Below, one piece after another: positions 23,940 to 35,708 of a stretch of DNA of 64,000 nt. The notes below the pieces were generated by a model. It was not told where the DNA came from. It saw nothing but the letters and a program-made list of their open reading frames with translations, and made no database searches. This DNA comes from Hawksworthiomyces lignivorus (lineage: Eukaryota; Ascomycota; Sordariomycetes; Ophiostomatales; Ophiostomataceae), in assembly GCA_002917075.1 (NCBI GenBank), contig NTMA01000057.1, forward strand, positions 206,635 through 270,634, given 5' to 3'. A program made the translations under genes and the position numbers. The stretch's first letter is position 1. Every line of letters begins with the position of its first letter.

Positions 23940-25889
23940 TGTTAAATTTGGAAGAAAGGTTATGTTTTTCAAAGTTTATTGTTGATCTTGAATAAGTCAA
24001 ACTTGGACAAAACTTTGTCAGCGACTTCTTATAGACTTGTTTTTGAATGATTTGTAGTATTTTTTTATTCATCTGTTTTCTGAAGATGGGTGCGAAGTCA
24101 AGTCTATTTGTACCTGAAGTAACGAGCAGAGACACTCTGCTCGTCCGAACTAAAGTGCGCATCATATAGACTAGTGTTCGGAAAATCACATCTTCTGCGG
24201 TTGCATATTTCGGGCATTCAATATTAGAACGCGACTATTTTCGCGGAGATTTGTCTGCCATCCATGAATGTAAGACGGACAAGATGCGCCCAGACGGACA
24301 AGACTCGGTCAAAGTTGTGTGTGTTCCGAGAAATGCACGTGACTTTTCGGATGTTTCTCATCTGACTGTTGAATTTGGTCCGTCTTGGATGCGACCATCC
24401 AATCACTGACGACTTGGTAGAAACACGACATAGCCCAATTAAAGGGACTCGCCACTCCACAGGCCGCGCTTCAGCATCGCCGAGCATAACATCCCGCAAT
24501 CGACGACACCTAGCCGTCCACAGACCACAACCACTCCTTTGTTTTCGAAAGTGTATCGAGGTACCTATCAACGTTTTTGAAATTCCAAATCCTACTCCTC
24601 TGGTCTTTTATTATTTCACCTCTCATCCTCTGCTCAATCTTAGTAATATGGGTAATGTTACTGTGAAGAACAGAGAAGAAGTTTGCTCGTTAGCATGCGC
24701 CTCGAGCTGCTCAACAAGCTGGTCATGCTGCTCGATGGCGATAGCCTATACGTCTGGCAGTTGATCTAATTGCACTGGCCCCATTGACCCCATTTGTCCC
24801 GTTGCTCTTCCTTAGCAGCTAAGATGAAACTTGGACGACTCAAATTTTCCGTATTCTGAAGGAGTGTAATTCGTAAGGTGACAAAGATAAAGACTACAGA
24901 ATCGCTTCGAAGCTAGACTTGTAGTCCAAAACACGCACCAAGATACCACAGTGGGGTGCTCACGGAGAGAGTAAGTGAAAAAGAGCAACAAAGCTTTTAA
25001 TATCTTCCGGTCATGAATATTTATTAGGCTATATTCACAGAGAAAAAGATGGATGTGATCCAGCACACAGCTTGTCCTCTGCTGTGCCGCATACCTCGCA
25101 TGAAGCCTTCAATATTATACCTTAAAGTGCTGAGACTCATCCGGCCAACGAGCAATCCACCAAGTTGCCCGGCTACACGATTATGTCTCCTTTTGTAATA
25201 AAGGTCGAGATGTCGTCGGCGATTTCCGACTTGTCAAACCTCACCGAGCCAGCTTACAATATAGACGCACCGCTCAATTTACTTTGTGTCCAATCTTCAT
25301 GTCGTAAGTTCTTCGACAACCAACGCAAAACACGCACGATTGGCACGACGGAGAAGGCAAAAATTAAAAAAAAATAAAAAAAAAATAAAAAAAATTTGGT
25401 TTCATACTTTGTCTCCTCGAGAAGTCACCAACAACTGTAAATGATGTGCCTGCTCTACCTCCGGGCGCATTAATGTGCGATGACAACTTTTCGTTACAGT
25501 GGCGTGGTGCACTGAGTCTCTTAAGAACGCTTGTAATCTGTAAGCAAAACAGTGTTAATTACATAATCACGGACGACCCTTAGTTGGGTCAAAGACAGAA
25601 ATCAGCCAAAGGAGGCAGTAAGAAGGAGAAGCCCTCTCTAATACTAGTGCTTACAGTGTGACTGCGTTTTGTGGTCAAACTTCCATATTTTCCCCACTTC
25701 TTCCTCCTCTGACTGTGCGCAGCAACGTCTGCATTTGAAGTAGACTAACTATTGCATTGTTGTTTCTTCATTCTGCTACGAATCGACCCTCCCAAGCTGC
25801 AAACCACGCGGCCCACTCATTAAAATTGAGGCCATTGTCGTCCCAGAAGACAAACGGGCACTCAGAAAAGTTGGGCACGTCCTTCTATT
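23940..25889. other. Divergent intergenic between SDR and Zn2Cys6 regulator
   Basis: The SDR and the regulator gene are transcribed away from each other across 1.95 kb. Apart from the inverted repeat at 24122-24144 and an A-rich run at 25365-25396 I see nothing definite. A 115-codon frame on the minus strand (24571-24224) has no recognisable content. Confidence 0.5.
24122..24144. promoter_or_regulatory. Perfect inverted repeat in SDR promoter
   Basis: ACGAGCAGAG, ACA, CTCTGCTCGT: ten matching base pairs around a 3-nt spacer, 183 bases upstream of the SDR start codon. It could be a dimeric regulator site. Inference only. Confidence 0.4.
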
Positions 25890-28198
25890 ATGTCCTTAGC
25901 TGAACACAGTCCACAATACCCGCACTGCTCACGCAAATCGCCTCCCCGTTTCTCAGGATCTAGGAAGAGGATGCGAAAAGGAACTCATAGCTGCATTGAA
26001 TGTAAAGTCACAACCTTGATTTCTGAGCCCCGGTCAAACAAAATCTTTGCTTTTTATCGCTTAGTCATTGATAGCCCTTGAGTTTCTCCGGTCTATTCCT
26101 TACCATAATCTGATCAACTACTGATGATTTTTCTCTCGCTGCAGGCCGCAGACGGAAAATCCGGTGCATCAAGCCGCATGGGTCCTCGGTCTGCGCTTCG
26201 TGCCACAGCCGTGGCTCTCGATGCATTGGTCAGAGAGGCGAGCCTTCGTCTAATAGACACATCATGCATAACGTCAATGTCAGCTGTCATTCAGCAACAG
26301 ACATACCCATGCCTGGCGATGTTCCTGAAGGAGCCTCTACTATGTAAGACTTTTTATTTTATTTATCGAGTATTCATCACAAGATATATACCTTAGTTAA
26401 CCATTGTATCTGCGTCGCCTTAGGACTGAAAAATCTCTTGACGTCGATACTGCGTCCGGCTTCAGCTCCCATCTTCCTCCACTCGTTTCGGTCCTCGAGT
26501 CTTGTACTGTTTATCATCCAGGCAACCACGCATCCGCCCCACAGTCGCCAGCATCTGCCTCCCAGATGAAAGCCAGAGCAGTCTGCCAAAGCCTGCGGTC
26601 CCTTCTACCTAGCTTTGATCATATCTCAGACGTGCTCACCGAGAATGGTTCCTGGTGGGATAGCTTCCGGGATAAGACTCAGGCTATATCTCACACTCAC
26701 TTTGAGCACTTGGCTACGTTTGCTGCTAGGGCATATACAAGTACGAAGCCGGCAGAAGTTGGCATCCTTGCTGTAGCTTATGCCCGTAGCTTAAACCGAG
26801 GACTTCACGAACTCATGGAAAATGTTGAAAGTCTGATCCTCACTGACATGTCTTATGCGGCCACTACTGATGGTATGATGTGTCTGATTCTTCTGGGTAA
26901 AGCATACACTGATATTGGTCATCCACGCCGGGCCTGGCTTGTATGGCGACGGGGTATATCGGTTTGCCAACTTATGGTTTGTCTCCCATTCAGGCGCCCA
27001 GCTATGTCTAGTCAAAAGTTTCTGACACAGCGCTGCTCACAATATAACACAGGGATATAACAGCCGAGCCTGTGTTGACCCAGGGAAAAGGGCAACTTGG
27101 TGGGCGGTATATCACGGTGACCGCTTCGCGAGCATGTTGCTCGGTCTGCCCCATGGCTGCAGCGACAGTATTCTGGAATCACAATTCAGGGATACCGTGG
27201 ACGCTATGCCCTTGGAAAGCCACTTCACATATCGGTGCGCCGTCGTAGCCGGAAAAATTATCGAGAGAAATGCCGCTTCCAAACAAATGCCTTATTCTGA
27301 ACTTATGGCCATCGACGAGGAGATGGACGCCGTAGCAGATTCGATGCCAAGATCCTGGTGGGACGTTCCAGATGACTTGTCTCAGAGCAGTATGCAGAAC
27401 ATTGAGAAATTGCGAGAACGACTTCTCTTGCACTTCTACTTTTTCCATGTTCGTCTGCATTTGCACCTTCCATCAATGGCGAGGTCTGAGACTATCCGCA
27501 CAACTGCAACCATTAGCAGGTTGGCTTGTATCATGGCTGCTCGCCAACTACTGAAGCGGTTTGTTCTCTTGAATATGTCGACATCTACTGGACAGCGTCT
27601 TTTCGAATGCAAGACAAGCACGTTTGTTGCCTTCACGGGAGCCATCGTTCTCGCGCTCGGGGTGTACCATATTGCTGCCAATCCGTATAGCATATTAAGC
27701 TTGCAGGAAGACGAGAAGCTTCTCGCGGCTATTGATTCCGTGTTTAGAGACGAAGAGCGGCGTAACGGCTGCAATATATCAACTCAGTGCCGAATGGCAC
27801 TCAGCGTGCTTTGTCCCGGTGGGAGCAATAGCCGTGGCAAAGAAAGCGGCAGTTCTTCCGCTGATGAACTGCCATCCGAGATACAAATTCCATATTTTGG
27901 AAAGATCTCAAGATTAAATGGAGTAGATAGTGGCTCAAGTCAGACAGTGCCCAGATCTTCACAACATATCTCACAGCCACAGGTAGGCGAGACGTTTAGT
28001 TCTATACCGAGTGGGCCGGCTTCAGCAGCTTCCAATAACCCTACAGACTGTTGGACATATCACTATCCAGAAACATGGATACCAACTACGCCGGGTATGG
28101 GATTGATCGTTGAAGGCAGCTACGATAATATTTTCCCACAACTAGATATACTGGAGATGGATCTTGATTGGGACTGGGCATCTTCGATTAACACATGA
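25890..28198 (+). CDS. Zn2Cys6 fungal transcription factor
   Basis: Four exons (25890-26001, 26145-26343, 26424-26976, 27053-28198) give 669 residues. The zinc cluster is C35-x2-C38-x6-C45-x8-C54-x2-C57-x6-C64, with RRRKIR between the second and third Cys. The first intron splits the codon of Cys38, which explains why the cluster is not visible in any single frame. Residues ~150-500 form the helical fungal regulatory (MHR/Fungal_trans-like) region, and the C-terminus is Ser-rich with an acidic end (LDILEMDLDWDW) that could activate transcription. It should bind CGG-containing sites in the nucleus as a dimer. Its target is not shown; the divergent SDR at 22910-23939 is the nearest candidate, though 1.95 kb away. 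Confidence 0.9.
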
Positions 28199-28719
28199 GA
28201 AATGGCGTGCCATATATTATATACTGAAGATGGCCTTCAGTTCATGAAAGACTATGTGTCTAAAATTTTGTTTCAGTCATTTCATAACACAAAGTACTCC
28301 AAACTCTACGCGGTCTTGTCATGCCTGAAACACGTCCTCGGTGCAGTTTGTCACTAGGAAGGCGGGTGTCACCGAATTAATCGAAGAAGTCATCGCATTT
28401 GCATGTTAATGCTATCAATGTTTCAGGCAGTTGATGGCTGAGTAATCCTGGCTGGGCATCAGAATTGAATTCGATGGCACCCAATAGCACTTTTTGAGCG
28501 GGGTTGGGTGGTGATTTGATCCCAAAGTTATCACGATTATTGCTCTTTCGCTATGTAGCACGCTGTCTACGGAGCCTCTCAGTGGCACTTTTTAATTAAC
28601 TATCTCTGACCGTCTTGGGCTAGAAGCGCGCTAAGATATCGCGACTAGTTTATACACAAATATAATTAGGCTTCAAGTCACTGTGCTCCTGTCAACACGC
28701 CATAGTCCCGCCCTGCATC
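28199..28719. other. Intergenic
   Basis: 521 bases between two genes on the same strand. AT-rich, no supported gene. Confidence 0.5.
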
Positions 28720-29214
28720 ATGGCTAACATAGTCTGCGAGTGTGGGAAGACTGTCAAAGGCGAGAACGCCCTGGCCCAGCACAAGCGGGACTCGTTGAGA
28801 CATAAACAAAAAGTTGGTCCTAAGAGAAGTAGTACTGGATCAAACAATCCTACTATTGCCAGGGGCACAGTTAGTAATGTAACAAACAGAGCTATTCCAC
28901 ACAAGCATGATTCGTCGTTACTAACCAGCGCCGTTCTTGAGCAGTCATCAGTTTCTTCCTCCACGCCATCTCCCTCTAATTATCCACTCATCCAATTTGT
29001 GAAAGCCGGAGAATCTATCGGAGATTATGGAAGGAAGCGAAAAGAACGAGTTCACAAGACAGGCAGCAGAACCGGATGGGGAATGCCCCATTTAAGGCTC
29101 AACTTGTACGGGGATCCCTACATAGAGGGTCTGGGGGATGAGGACTGGAGTCTCTGTGATTCAGACTGCGGCTGGTGCGGTCACTGCGCTGATAGCGTCA
29201 TCATATTCTCATAG
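28720..29214 (+). CDS. Small Cys/His (zinc-finger-like) protein
   Basis: A single exon of 164 codons with start context CATCATGG. The N-terminus has C6-x-C8-x12-H21-x6-H28 with an ALAQHKRDS core, which looks like one C2H2 finger with an unusually tight C-x-C pair. A second cluster near the C-terminus, CDSDCGWCGHC, adds four Cys and one His. Between them lie Ser/Thr-rich, basic segments including GRKRKER, a possible nuclear signal. It may bind zinc and nucleic acid, but I do not recognise a named family. Frame use and start look real. Confidence 0.6.
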   Translation: MANIVCECGKTVKGENALAQHKRDSLRHKQKVGPKRSSTGSNNPTIARGTVSNVTNRAIPHKHDSSLLTSAVLEQSSVSSSTPSPSNYPLIQFVKAGESIGDYGRKRKERVHKTGSRTGWGMPHLRLNLYGDPYIEGLGDEDWSLCDSDCGWCGHCADSVIIFS

Positions 29215-29261
29215 CATATCCCTTCCAATAGACTGAGTGTTCCTGTTCTCCGTCCGCGACG

Positions 29262-29756
29262 TCAAGTACTGCCATCTCCCACCAACTCCACCCCGTCAAA
29301 AAGATCGATCCAATCGTCTAAACGTGTTCTGGCAAACACCTCAAGGTCCCAAGAATCCGTTGATAGGTTTTCCGAAGCCCCATCCCAGACGTAGATGTCA
29401 GCATCTACTGTGTTTGTGGATGCACCGTCATTTATCTTGTCTGGTATAAGATGTGCCGCAACAGACTCTATCTTGTATGTTTCGCCTTCGAAATCGTCTA
29501 GCTTGCGACGTTGAGAGGTCGTCTCAGGCTCAAGCACATAGCCATTGACAACTGAGCTCGCATCTTTGATGACTGCTGGGTAATCGCAATGAAGGACGGT
29601 GACGCGCTTATAGCCGACGACAGTCGCTGGTCGCAGCCGAGGAATCTGGTCGACATTTGCAGCACTGCCAGTTATTGCCCAAGCAAGCAGCGGTTTTGCA
29701 CAGAGCGTGCCGTAAATAAAAAGTGGCCGCGGGTTTTCAGTAACCACTTTGTCCAT
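29262..29756 (-). CDS. AIG2/gamma-glutamylcyclotransferase-like protein
   Basis: One exon, 164 residues, starting MDKVVTENPRPLF. The signature FIYGTL (Y15-G-T-L, substrate loop of the GGCT-like fold) is present, followed by VVGYKR, a VNGYVLEP strand and LDDFEGETY, whose Glu in the FEG triplet is the likely catalytic acid. Length is normal for the fungal AIG2-like branch. Related enzymes release 5-oxoproline from gamma-glutamyl compounds; whether this one acts on peptides, amines or something else is unknown. Its 3' end faces that of the small Cys/His gene, only 47 bases away. Confidence 0.88.
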   Translation of the reverse strand: MDKVVTENPRPLFIYGTLCAKPLLAWAITGSAANVDQIPRLRPATVVGYKRVTVLHCDYPAVIKDASSVVNGYVLEPETTSQRRKLDDFEGETYKIESVAAHLIPDKINDGASTNTVDADIYVWDGASENLSTDSWDLEVFARTRLDDWIDLFDGVELVGDGST

Positions 29757-30389
29757 GTCTCTAATCGGTAGACAATACTGTAAACAGGTGTAAAAAGAGT
29801 GTAGACGTAAATAAATTGTCTAGGATGCAAAGAATTTTCTTTGTTTCTGAGAGCGAGCCATGCACATGGCTTTGTTTTTTAATTCAGCAAGTCTTTCAAG
29901 CCAACACGCACAAGAGCAAAATTTTGTCAAATCTCGTAACTGCAGATATTTTGGCGGCTACCTCAGCTATTGAGACTGGACAGTGCACCTATCCACTTAA
30001 CACACTGCCACCCAGATCACCAACAAATCCTTTTTAACACTTACATATGCCCCATTATCTAGCTCCCTACCCGAACGTAGCCGAGAAAAATCTTCACATT
30101 GATTCTAGAATCCATTATACGATCAAATGATGTGCGTATTACAAAATCAACAATCTTCAAGACGTATCGTGCCCAACGTGCAACGCGGCCTGGGTCAAAA
30201 GTTCCTTGACGTTGCCTGAACTCAACTATTCCATGCTTCACAAGCGATGTGAAGTTGACCTCCATGGCAAATTAGATATTGATTAAAGCCGCCCTATCCG
30301 TTCTAAATACATGTTCTATCGTAGTCTTTGTATGTGTCCTAAAGCGCCTTCTGCCTTTAACTGATAAGTTCTATGCCCACAAGGAAAAT
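29757..30389. other. Intergenic
   Basis: This holds the promoter of the AIG2-like gene and the 3' end of the MFS gene. A 68-codon minus-strand frame (30265-30059, true ATG) is open but has no recognisable content, and I do not call it. Confidence 0.45.
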
Positions 30390-32046
30390 TTAATTTTTAG
30401 GCCTGACGGTCTTCCATTCGACGAAGAAACAACTAATGACAGTCAAGCTGGTCATTGCCACAACGATGTAGAAGACACTGATGATGGCGCTGTTGTAGTC
30501 TTGGAGAAGCGTAAGAAATTGATCGGGAGCGACGAGGTTCCTCAGTTCCACAAGGCCACCGTTAACAACATCATTAGGATTAATTGAAGGCAGGTTAGCC
30601 AAGTTGGCTACTAAGCGGTTGAGGAAGATGTTCTGAGCTATGGAGAGTGAAATAGAAGAACCGAGAAATCGAAGGAAGACGACGACGGCAGAGCCAACAG
30701 GAATGTCGGAACGACTGAGTACTGTTTGAACAACATTGAGAGGCTGCTGATTGCCAAAGCCGACGCCGAGACCAAATATGATCTGATAACCCATCAATTT
30801 GCTTGTACTAGTGTCGTTGGTGAAGGTTGTGAGAAGCCCAGCTCCAGTGGGCATGAAGACGGCGCTAAGAATAAAGAACGGCGCGTAGTAGCCAACCTTG
30901 CTGATGATAAACCCGGAGGACATGGTGCCTACAACAGTCGCCAAGATTGTGGGGAGCAGCATAATACCGGACTTGATGGCGTCTACACCCTTGACTGCCT
31001 GAAACCATATGGGGAGATAGTAGACCATGACCATCATGCCAGCGTTGTTAAATAGAGCAAACCACATAGCACCGAGAATGCTGCGGTTCTTGAGGATCCG
31101 AGGGGGGACAGTAGCAGCTTCTTTCCTCCAAAATTGGATTGAAATAAAACAAGCCCAAAGAACACCGGCGAGGACGAAAAGAATAATAATACGGGCGTTG
31201 CCCCAAGCATACGTGGTGCCTCCCCATTGAAGGGCGAGTACTAGGCAGATGATGGCCGGCAAGGAGACGAAGTTGCCAAGAATGTCGAGCTGTTTTAGTT
31301 TGCCGACATAGGTGCCAGCACGGGGCTCGAGTTTTTGGTTAGGAATATTCAAAATCAGTAGCGTCACAAGAAAGGATACGCCCCCAATTGGAAGGTTGAT
31401 GTAGAAGCACCATCTCCAGGTAATACTATTGGTGAAAGCACCACCGACGAGGGGTCCGATAACAGAAGCTATAGCGAAAATAGCACCAAAGACGCCTTGC
31501 CAAGCAGGCCGTTCTTGCAGAGGAAGCGTGTGGGACATGATTACCATGGTACCCATGATCATGCCAGAACCGCCCAGACCTGCGATAGCACGGCCAAGGA
31601 TGAAGACTTTGGACGAAGGAGCGGCACCGCAAACAGCAGATCCGACTTCGAAAAGAAAGATGCCGGCCAGGAAGATGGGTTTGGCAGGGTAATGCTTATA
31701 CACTTTACCCAAGAGCAATTGAAAAGTGCACATGCTCATCAGATAAGCAGTCCCATACCAAGTGATATCGCCGACAGAATGGAATTCATCAGTGATTCGG
31801 GGAATGGCGGTTGACACGATATTTTGGTCCTGAAAAATAGACTGTCAGAGGCGGCGAAAAGATATGATTTAGAAAACAATAAGACCTTACTATGGTAATT
31901 AGGAAGATGGAAAAATAGACAGAAGTCATTATGAGAGCACGCTTTGCCATGCCAGGGTACACCATCTGCGGCTCTTTGACTGCGGTATTTGGCGTGTTGG
32001 GGACCACGCCTGGGGCCATTTCGACGTCGTGAGTAGTTTTAGCCAT
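30390..32046 (-). CDS. MFS drug/toxin exporter (DHA-type, about 14 TM)
   Basis: Two exons (32046-31891, 31829-30390; 61-nt intron) encode 531 residues. An N-terminal cytosolic stretch of ~35 residues is followed by about 14 hydrophobic segments. DQNIVSTAIPRITDEF matches motif D1 of drug:H+ antiporters, LGRAIAGLGGSG the motif B region, and VIGPLVGGAFT the antiporter motif C, so export by proton antiport is likely. The Asp of motif D1 follows directly after the intron. It belongs with the fungal 14-spanner multidrug/mycotoxin exporters at the plasma membrane. It is divergent from, and 315 bases away from, a Zn2Cys6 gene, so local control by that regulator is plausible. Confidence 0.93.
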
Positions 32047-32361
32047 TCTAAGAACGAAAATTTGTCAACTGAATGACTGGACAGAACTTTTTTTTTATGT
32101 GAACTAAAATTTTGAACTGTTTTTGTGCTTCAACATCATATATGTACGTGTCTATGGCCAATGCTATTTAGCTGTCACTTACATACGAAGTCAGGTGCTT
32201 CGGCGCCGAAAATTGAAAAATTAAACCCCGAGCCCCGACCATACAGCGAGAAAAAAAACAGCCTCCCGATCATCCACCCGCGCAATACGCAATGGATTAT
32301 TAGACCGCTGTTACGGCATACAAAAGCAAATGAATTTAGTTAAACACAATTATAAATCATT
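32047..32361. other. Shared divergent promoter of MFS exporter and Zn2Cys6 regulator
   Basis: 315 bases lie between the two start codons and must carry both promoters. It holds the palindrome at 32199-32210 and further CCCCGA/CCCGA words at 32226-32275. Confidence 0.7.
32199..32210. promoter_or_regulatory. CGG-N2-CCG palindrome, candidate Zn2Cys6 site
   Basis: TTCGGCGCCGAA is a perfect 12-bp palindrome containing inverted CGG triplets spaced by two bases, the general form bound by Zn2Cys6 dimers. It lies between the exporter and a Zn2Cys6 gene. Binding is inferred. Confidence 0.5.
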
Positions 32362-34667
32362 ATGGACTTAAATCAGGACCGAGACGTACGGCCGACTAGA
32401 GAATTTTCCTGCCTACTCTGTCGGCAGCGAAAAGTCAGATGCAATCGACAGGACCCGTGCTCCAACTGCCTCAAGTCCCAGACACACTGCGTCTTTGTCG
32501 CCCCAGTTCGGGGCAAGCGCGAGAACTCGCACAAAAGGCGAAAGACAGCCCCCGAGGGGCTTCACGCGAAATTGCGTCGTTATGAGCGGATGCTCCAGAA
32601 GCACGGCGAGAACATCGACACGCCTCTCGAGCGCGACACTTCGGACGACGATGCTGAACCAGATCTTGGCATCCCAACGCCCGGATCATCCACGTCGCTG
32701 GGCATACGACCGCAGGCCGAGACTTTGAAAGCACTACAACCCAGCGGCTGTAGCACAGCAACCTCGCCCAGAAAGTTTGATAGGTGAGTTACCTATACGA
32801 TCCCTGCAGTTTGAAGAGCACTCCTAACTTCTTTCATGTAGCATGTTATGGTCGGGAATTCGCAGCGACGTAAGCATCTTCAGCTGTCTATGACTGTTTC
32901 GTTGCATCGACTCTAATTTTTCTGGTACACAGCTTGAGCACCCGTATGATTCTGCTCTAAATGAACCAATTGAGCATGCGGACTCCACGGACAAAAACGA
33001 CAACTCTCTCCTCGCATGGCTAGAAGGCCATCCCAGCAGCGAGCCATGTTCATCCGACCTTCACGAATTCTATCCTAATACAGCGACATTCTCTCAACTT
33101 CAGGGTATCTTCACAGATCAGGTTGGTACCCTGCTAAATGTGCTTCATCTTCCCTCTCTGTTTCGCACTATGGCCACCGCACTCGCTAGCTCTGAGAGCA
33201 TGCCGAAGAGCACCGAAGCTCTTTTGCTCTGCTTCTGCCTAGCCACCACCAGCACCATGTCGCAAGACCAATGCAAGACTGTGTTTAATCGAGACAAGAC
33301 TTTTGTGCTACGCAAGTACAAGAACGCTGCTGCGCAATCTCTCTCAAACGCTGGTCTTGTCCATTCTCCTGACTTGGCAAACTTGAAAGCTTTTTCGCTG
33401 TATCTGGTATGTTTGCACTGCAACGCGATTCGTATCTTACAAATCTAATGATGGATTGCAGTTTGGAATTAGGGGTTCCTGTCGTCTCGGTACGCTTCAC
33501 ACGTTATCTGGGCTGGCAGTTCGGCTGGCTGTGCGAGCTGGCCTGCATCGTGACGGCGACACTTTGGGTATACTGCCTTTCGAAACAGAGCTGCGTCGTC
33601 GGCTTTGGTGGCACACAATTCAACTTGATTTCCGGATGGCGGACTCGTTGAGAATTCGACCGTCATTGGATGGGTTTATCGGAGACGCGAAACCCCCATC
33701 AAATGTGGAAGATGAGGACATCAGCCCAGGCATGGCGGAGCCGCCCAAAGAGCGAATCGGTATTACTTCTATGGCAATATTTCGCATTCGCTGCGATATC
33801 ACCGAGTTTCTCAAACGTCTGTATCTTGGTTCCTTGACCTCGAATGCCAGCGGTTTTGACATCATCGGCAACGCTGCAATTTCCGTGAAAGAAAAAGAGC
33901 AAATGATATCCGAATTACAAGACGCATTCGAATCTAGATACTTGCGATATTGCGATCCCGCGGAACCGCTGCATATGTATATATCAATTGTAGTTCGCTC
34001 TGTCATCTGTAGGATGAAGGTCCTCATGTACAATCCGAGATACTATGCCGAAAAACAGATACAGCCGACTGCAGGTGACCGGGAAGCCATGTTTGCCAAC
34101 GCGAGCAAGCTATTGGAGTACGCGGCTCTCCTCCGCAACACACCCAGCTTTCACAGGTACATGGGCCGCACGAACGCCACGTACATCTGGGAAACCATTC
34201 TCTACGTCCTTATTTCTGCTCGTCACCGCCGAGCCGGTCCCGATATTGAGCGGCTCTGGTACCTTATCGGCATCCTCGTTGCTCCCAATCGTGACACTTT
34301 TGGCAGAGCAGCAGATGCTGTTTATGTCGCTCTTTCTAAATGGATTCCAGAAGTATGGGATGAGTATGCTGCTGCTGCTAGGTCGCAAGGGCTTCCTATG
34401 CCAGAGCAACCGGATTATCTTGCAAAAATGAAAGCATCCCGCGGCGCGGCAAGAGCTCAGTCTGAGAGCCGAGAGGCTGTTGTTGCGTCGACTCACATGG
34501 ATGTGGTGGTGGTAGAGTCGATAGAGACGCTGCAAAAAGACGTGTTGCCTCCAGACGGCTATTTTCAATTTTCAGATCTAGACGCTTTTACTGCGGATCC
34601 AAATGAATGGCATCAGTGGGAGCAGCTGCTGGCAGGGGAGGATCCATTTGATGTTTGCTTCAATTAG
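32362..34667 (+). CDS. Zn2Cys6 fungal transcription factor
   Basis: Four exons (32362-32783, 32842-32869, 32933-33406, 33462-34667; introns 55-63 nt, one exon of only 28 nt) encode 709 residues. Zinc cluster: C17-x2-C20-x6-C27-x5-C33-x2-C36-x6-C43 with RQRKVR in the recognition loop. A basic linker and coiled-coil-like stretch (LHAKLRRYERMLQKHG) follow, suited to dimerisation. The Fungal_trans domain is marked by LRRRLWWHTIQLDFRMADS near residue 355. The gene is divergent from an MFS exporter, the usual layout for a pathway-specific or drug-response regulator next to its target. Which inducer it senses is unknown. Confidence 0.93.
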
Positions 34668-35708
34668 ACCTAGTAATAGTGCGGTGAAACCTCAGCAATA
34701 GGGATCTAGTCGAGAAATTTCTATGCAGTTGTGCTCCGGAGGCAGCGCCTTGGCAATTATCGGCTCTGCTCTTCATCAATTCACTTGCAACTTAGCAGAA
34801 TTCTACAGTTTCAACATTCTAACCTGTAAGGCATTCTGTTTTATCTACGGCATGGGTTCCCCCTTCGACATCGTCTATTAGTTCACGTTTTCAGAACAAA
34901 GCGCAGGACATTCGAAACCATTGGCGACATGTATGGTGACGTGTGATAAAAAGCCTCTGAAAAATAATATGAATGACTTCTAGCTGAATAGATGCCGGAA
35001 GATCAGATTGCCAGATACAATGTAAGATATGCAATAATAATTCGATATTAATACTGTATAAACTCCAACAAAATGTTGCCATTGCATGAACCGTGAGCCA
35101 AGTGATCAGGAATATCTAGAGATTTCCTTAAGAACATTGCACACCCGAGTGAGAACTCCGTGGGGCAATCCATGCTACCTGACTCCTCACAACCTAGTAG
35201 ACAATGATCTCAAGATGGAGCCGCTAACCATATGCGTATAGACTGTATGGAGTACCATTGCTGCTCTCACGCCAACTTGGTGGTGCCTATTATTTCCACT
35301 TTGAGCAAAGTCATTACAGTAGTAGCAAATTGTCGGGGGAACACAAAGCGAGCTAGCAAATGTGCTGTATCGGACTTTCGATTGAAAGGCGTATGTGAAA
35401 ACTATGTGGATTTCGCGGGGAAGGCCTCTGAAGGCTTCAAAGATTACAATCATAGTTATAGTTTTCTACATTCCCCAAAGTATGATATTTGTAGCGACAT
35501 TCTCAAGTTCTAGCATTCTAGAACTACTTATCTTGAATTTATTAATACCCCACTTCGCACATTAAGAGCGCATTAACAGCAGATTAAGGTACTACCATAT
35601 TCCGATTGCTTCTTTGTTATAAGGTCCGTTAATAACTTTCTTGCGCGGCATTGTGCTCTAGACTAAACAATACTTTACTACCGTACTGGACCACGTCCCT
35701 TCCCCATC
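34668..35708. other. Intergenic
   Basis: About 1 kb, AT-rich, between the regulator and the broken DUF1593 gene. Open frames of up to 93 codons near 35232-35513 show no domain. Nothing is called. Confidence 0.5.

Noticed and set aside
30059..30265. 68-codon minus-strand frame with ATG
   Set aside because: No recognisable motif and no supporting context.
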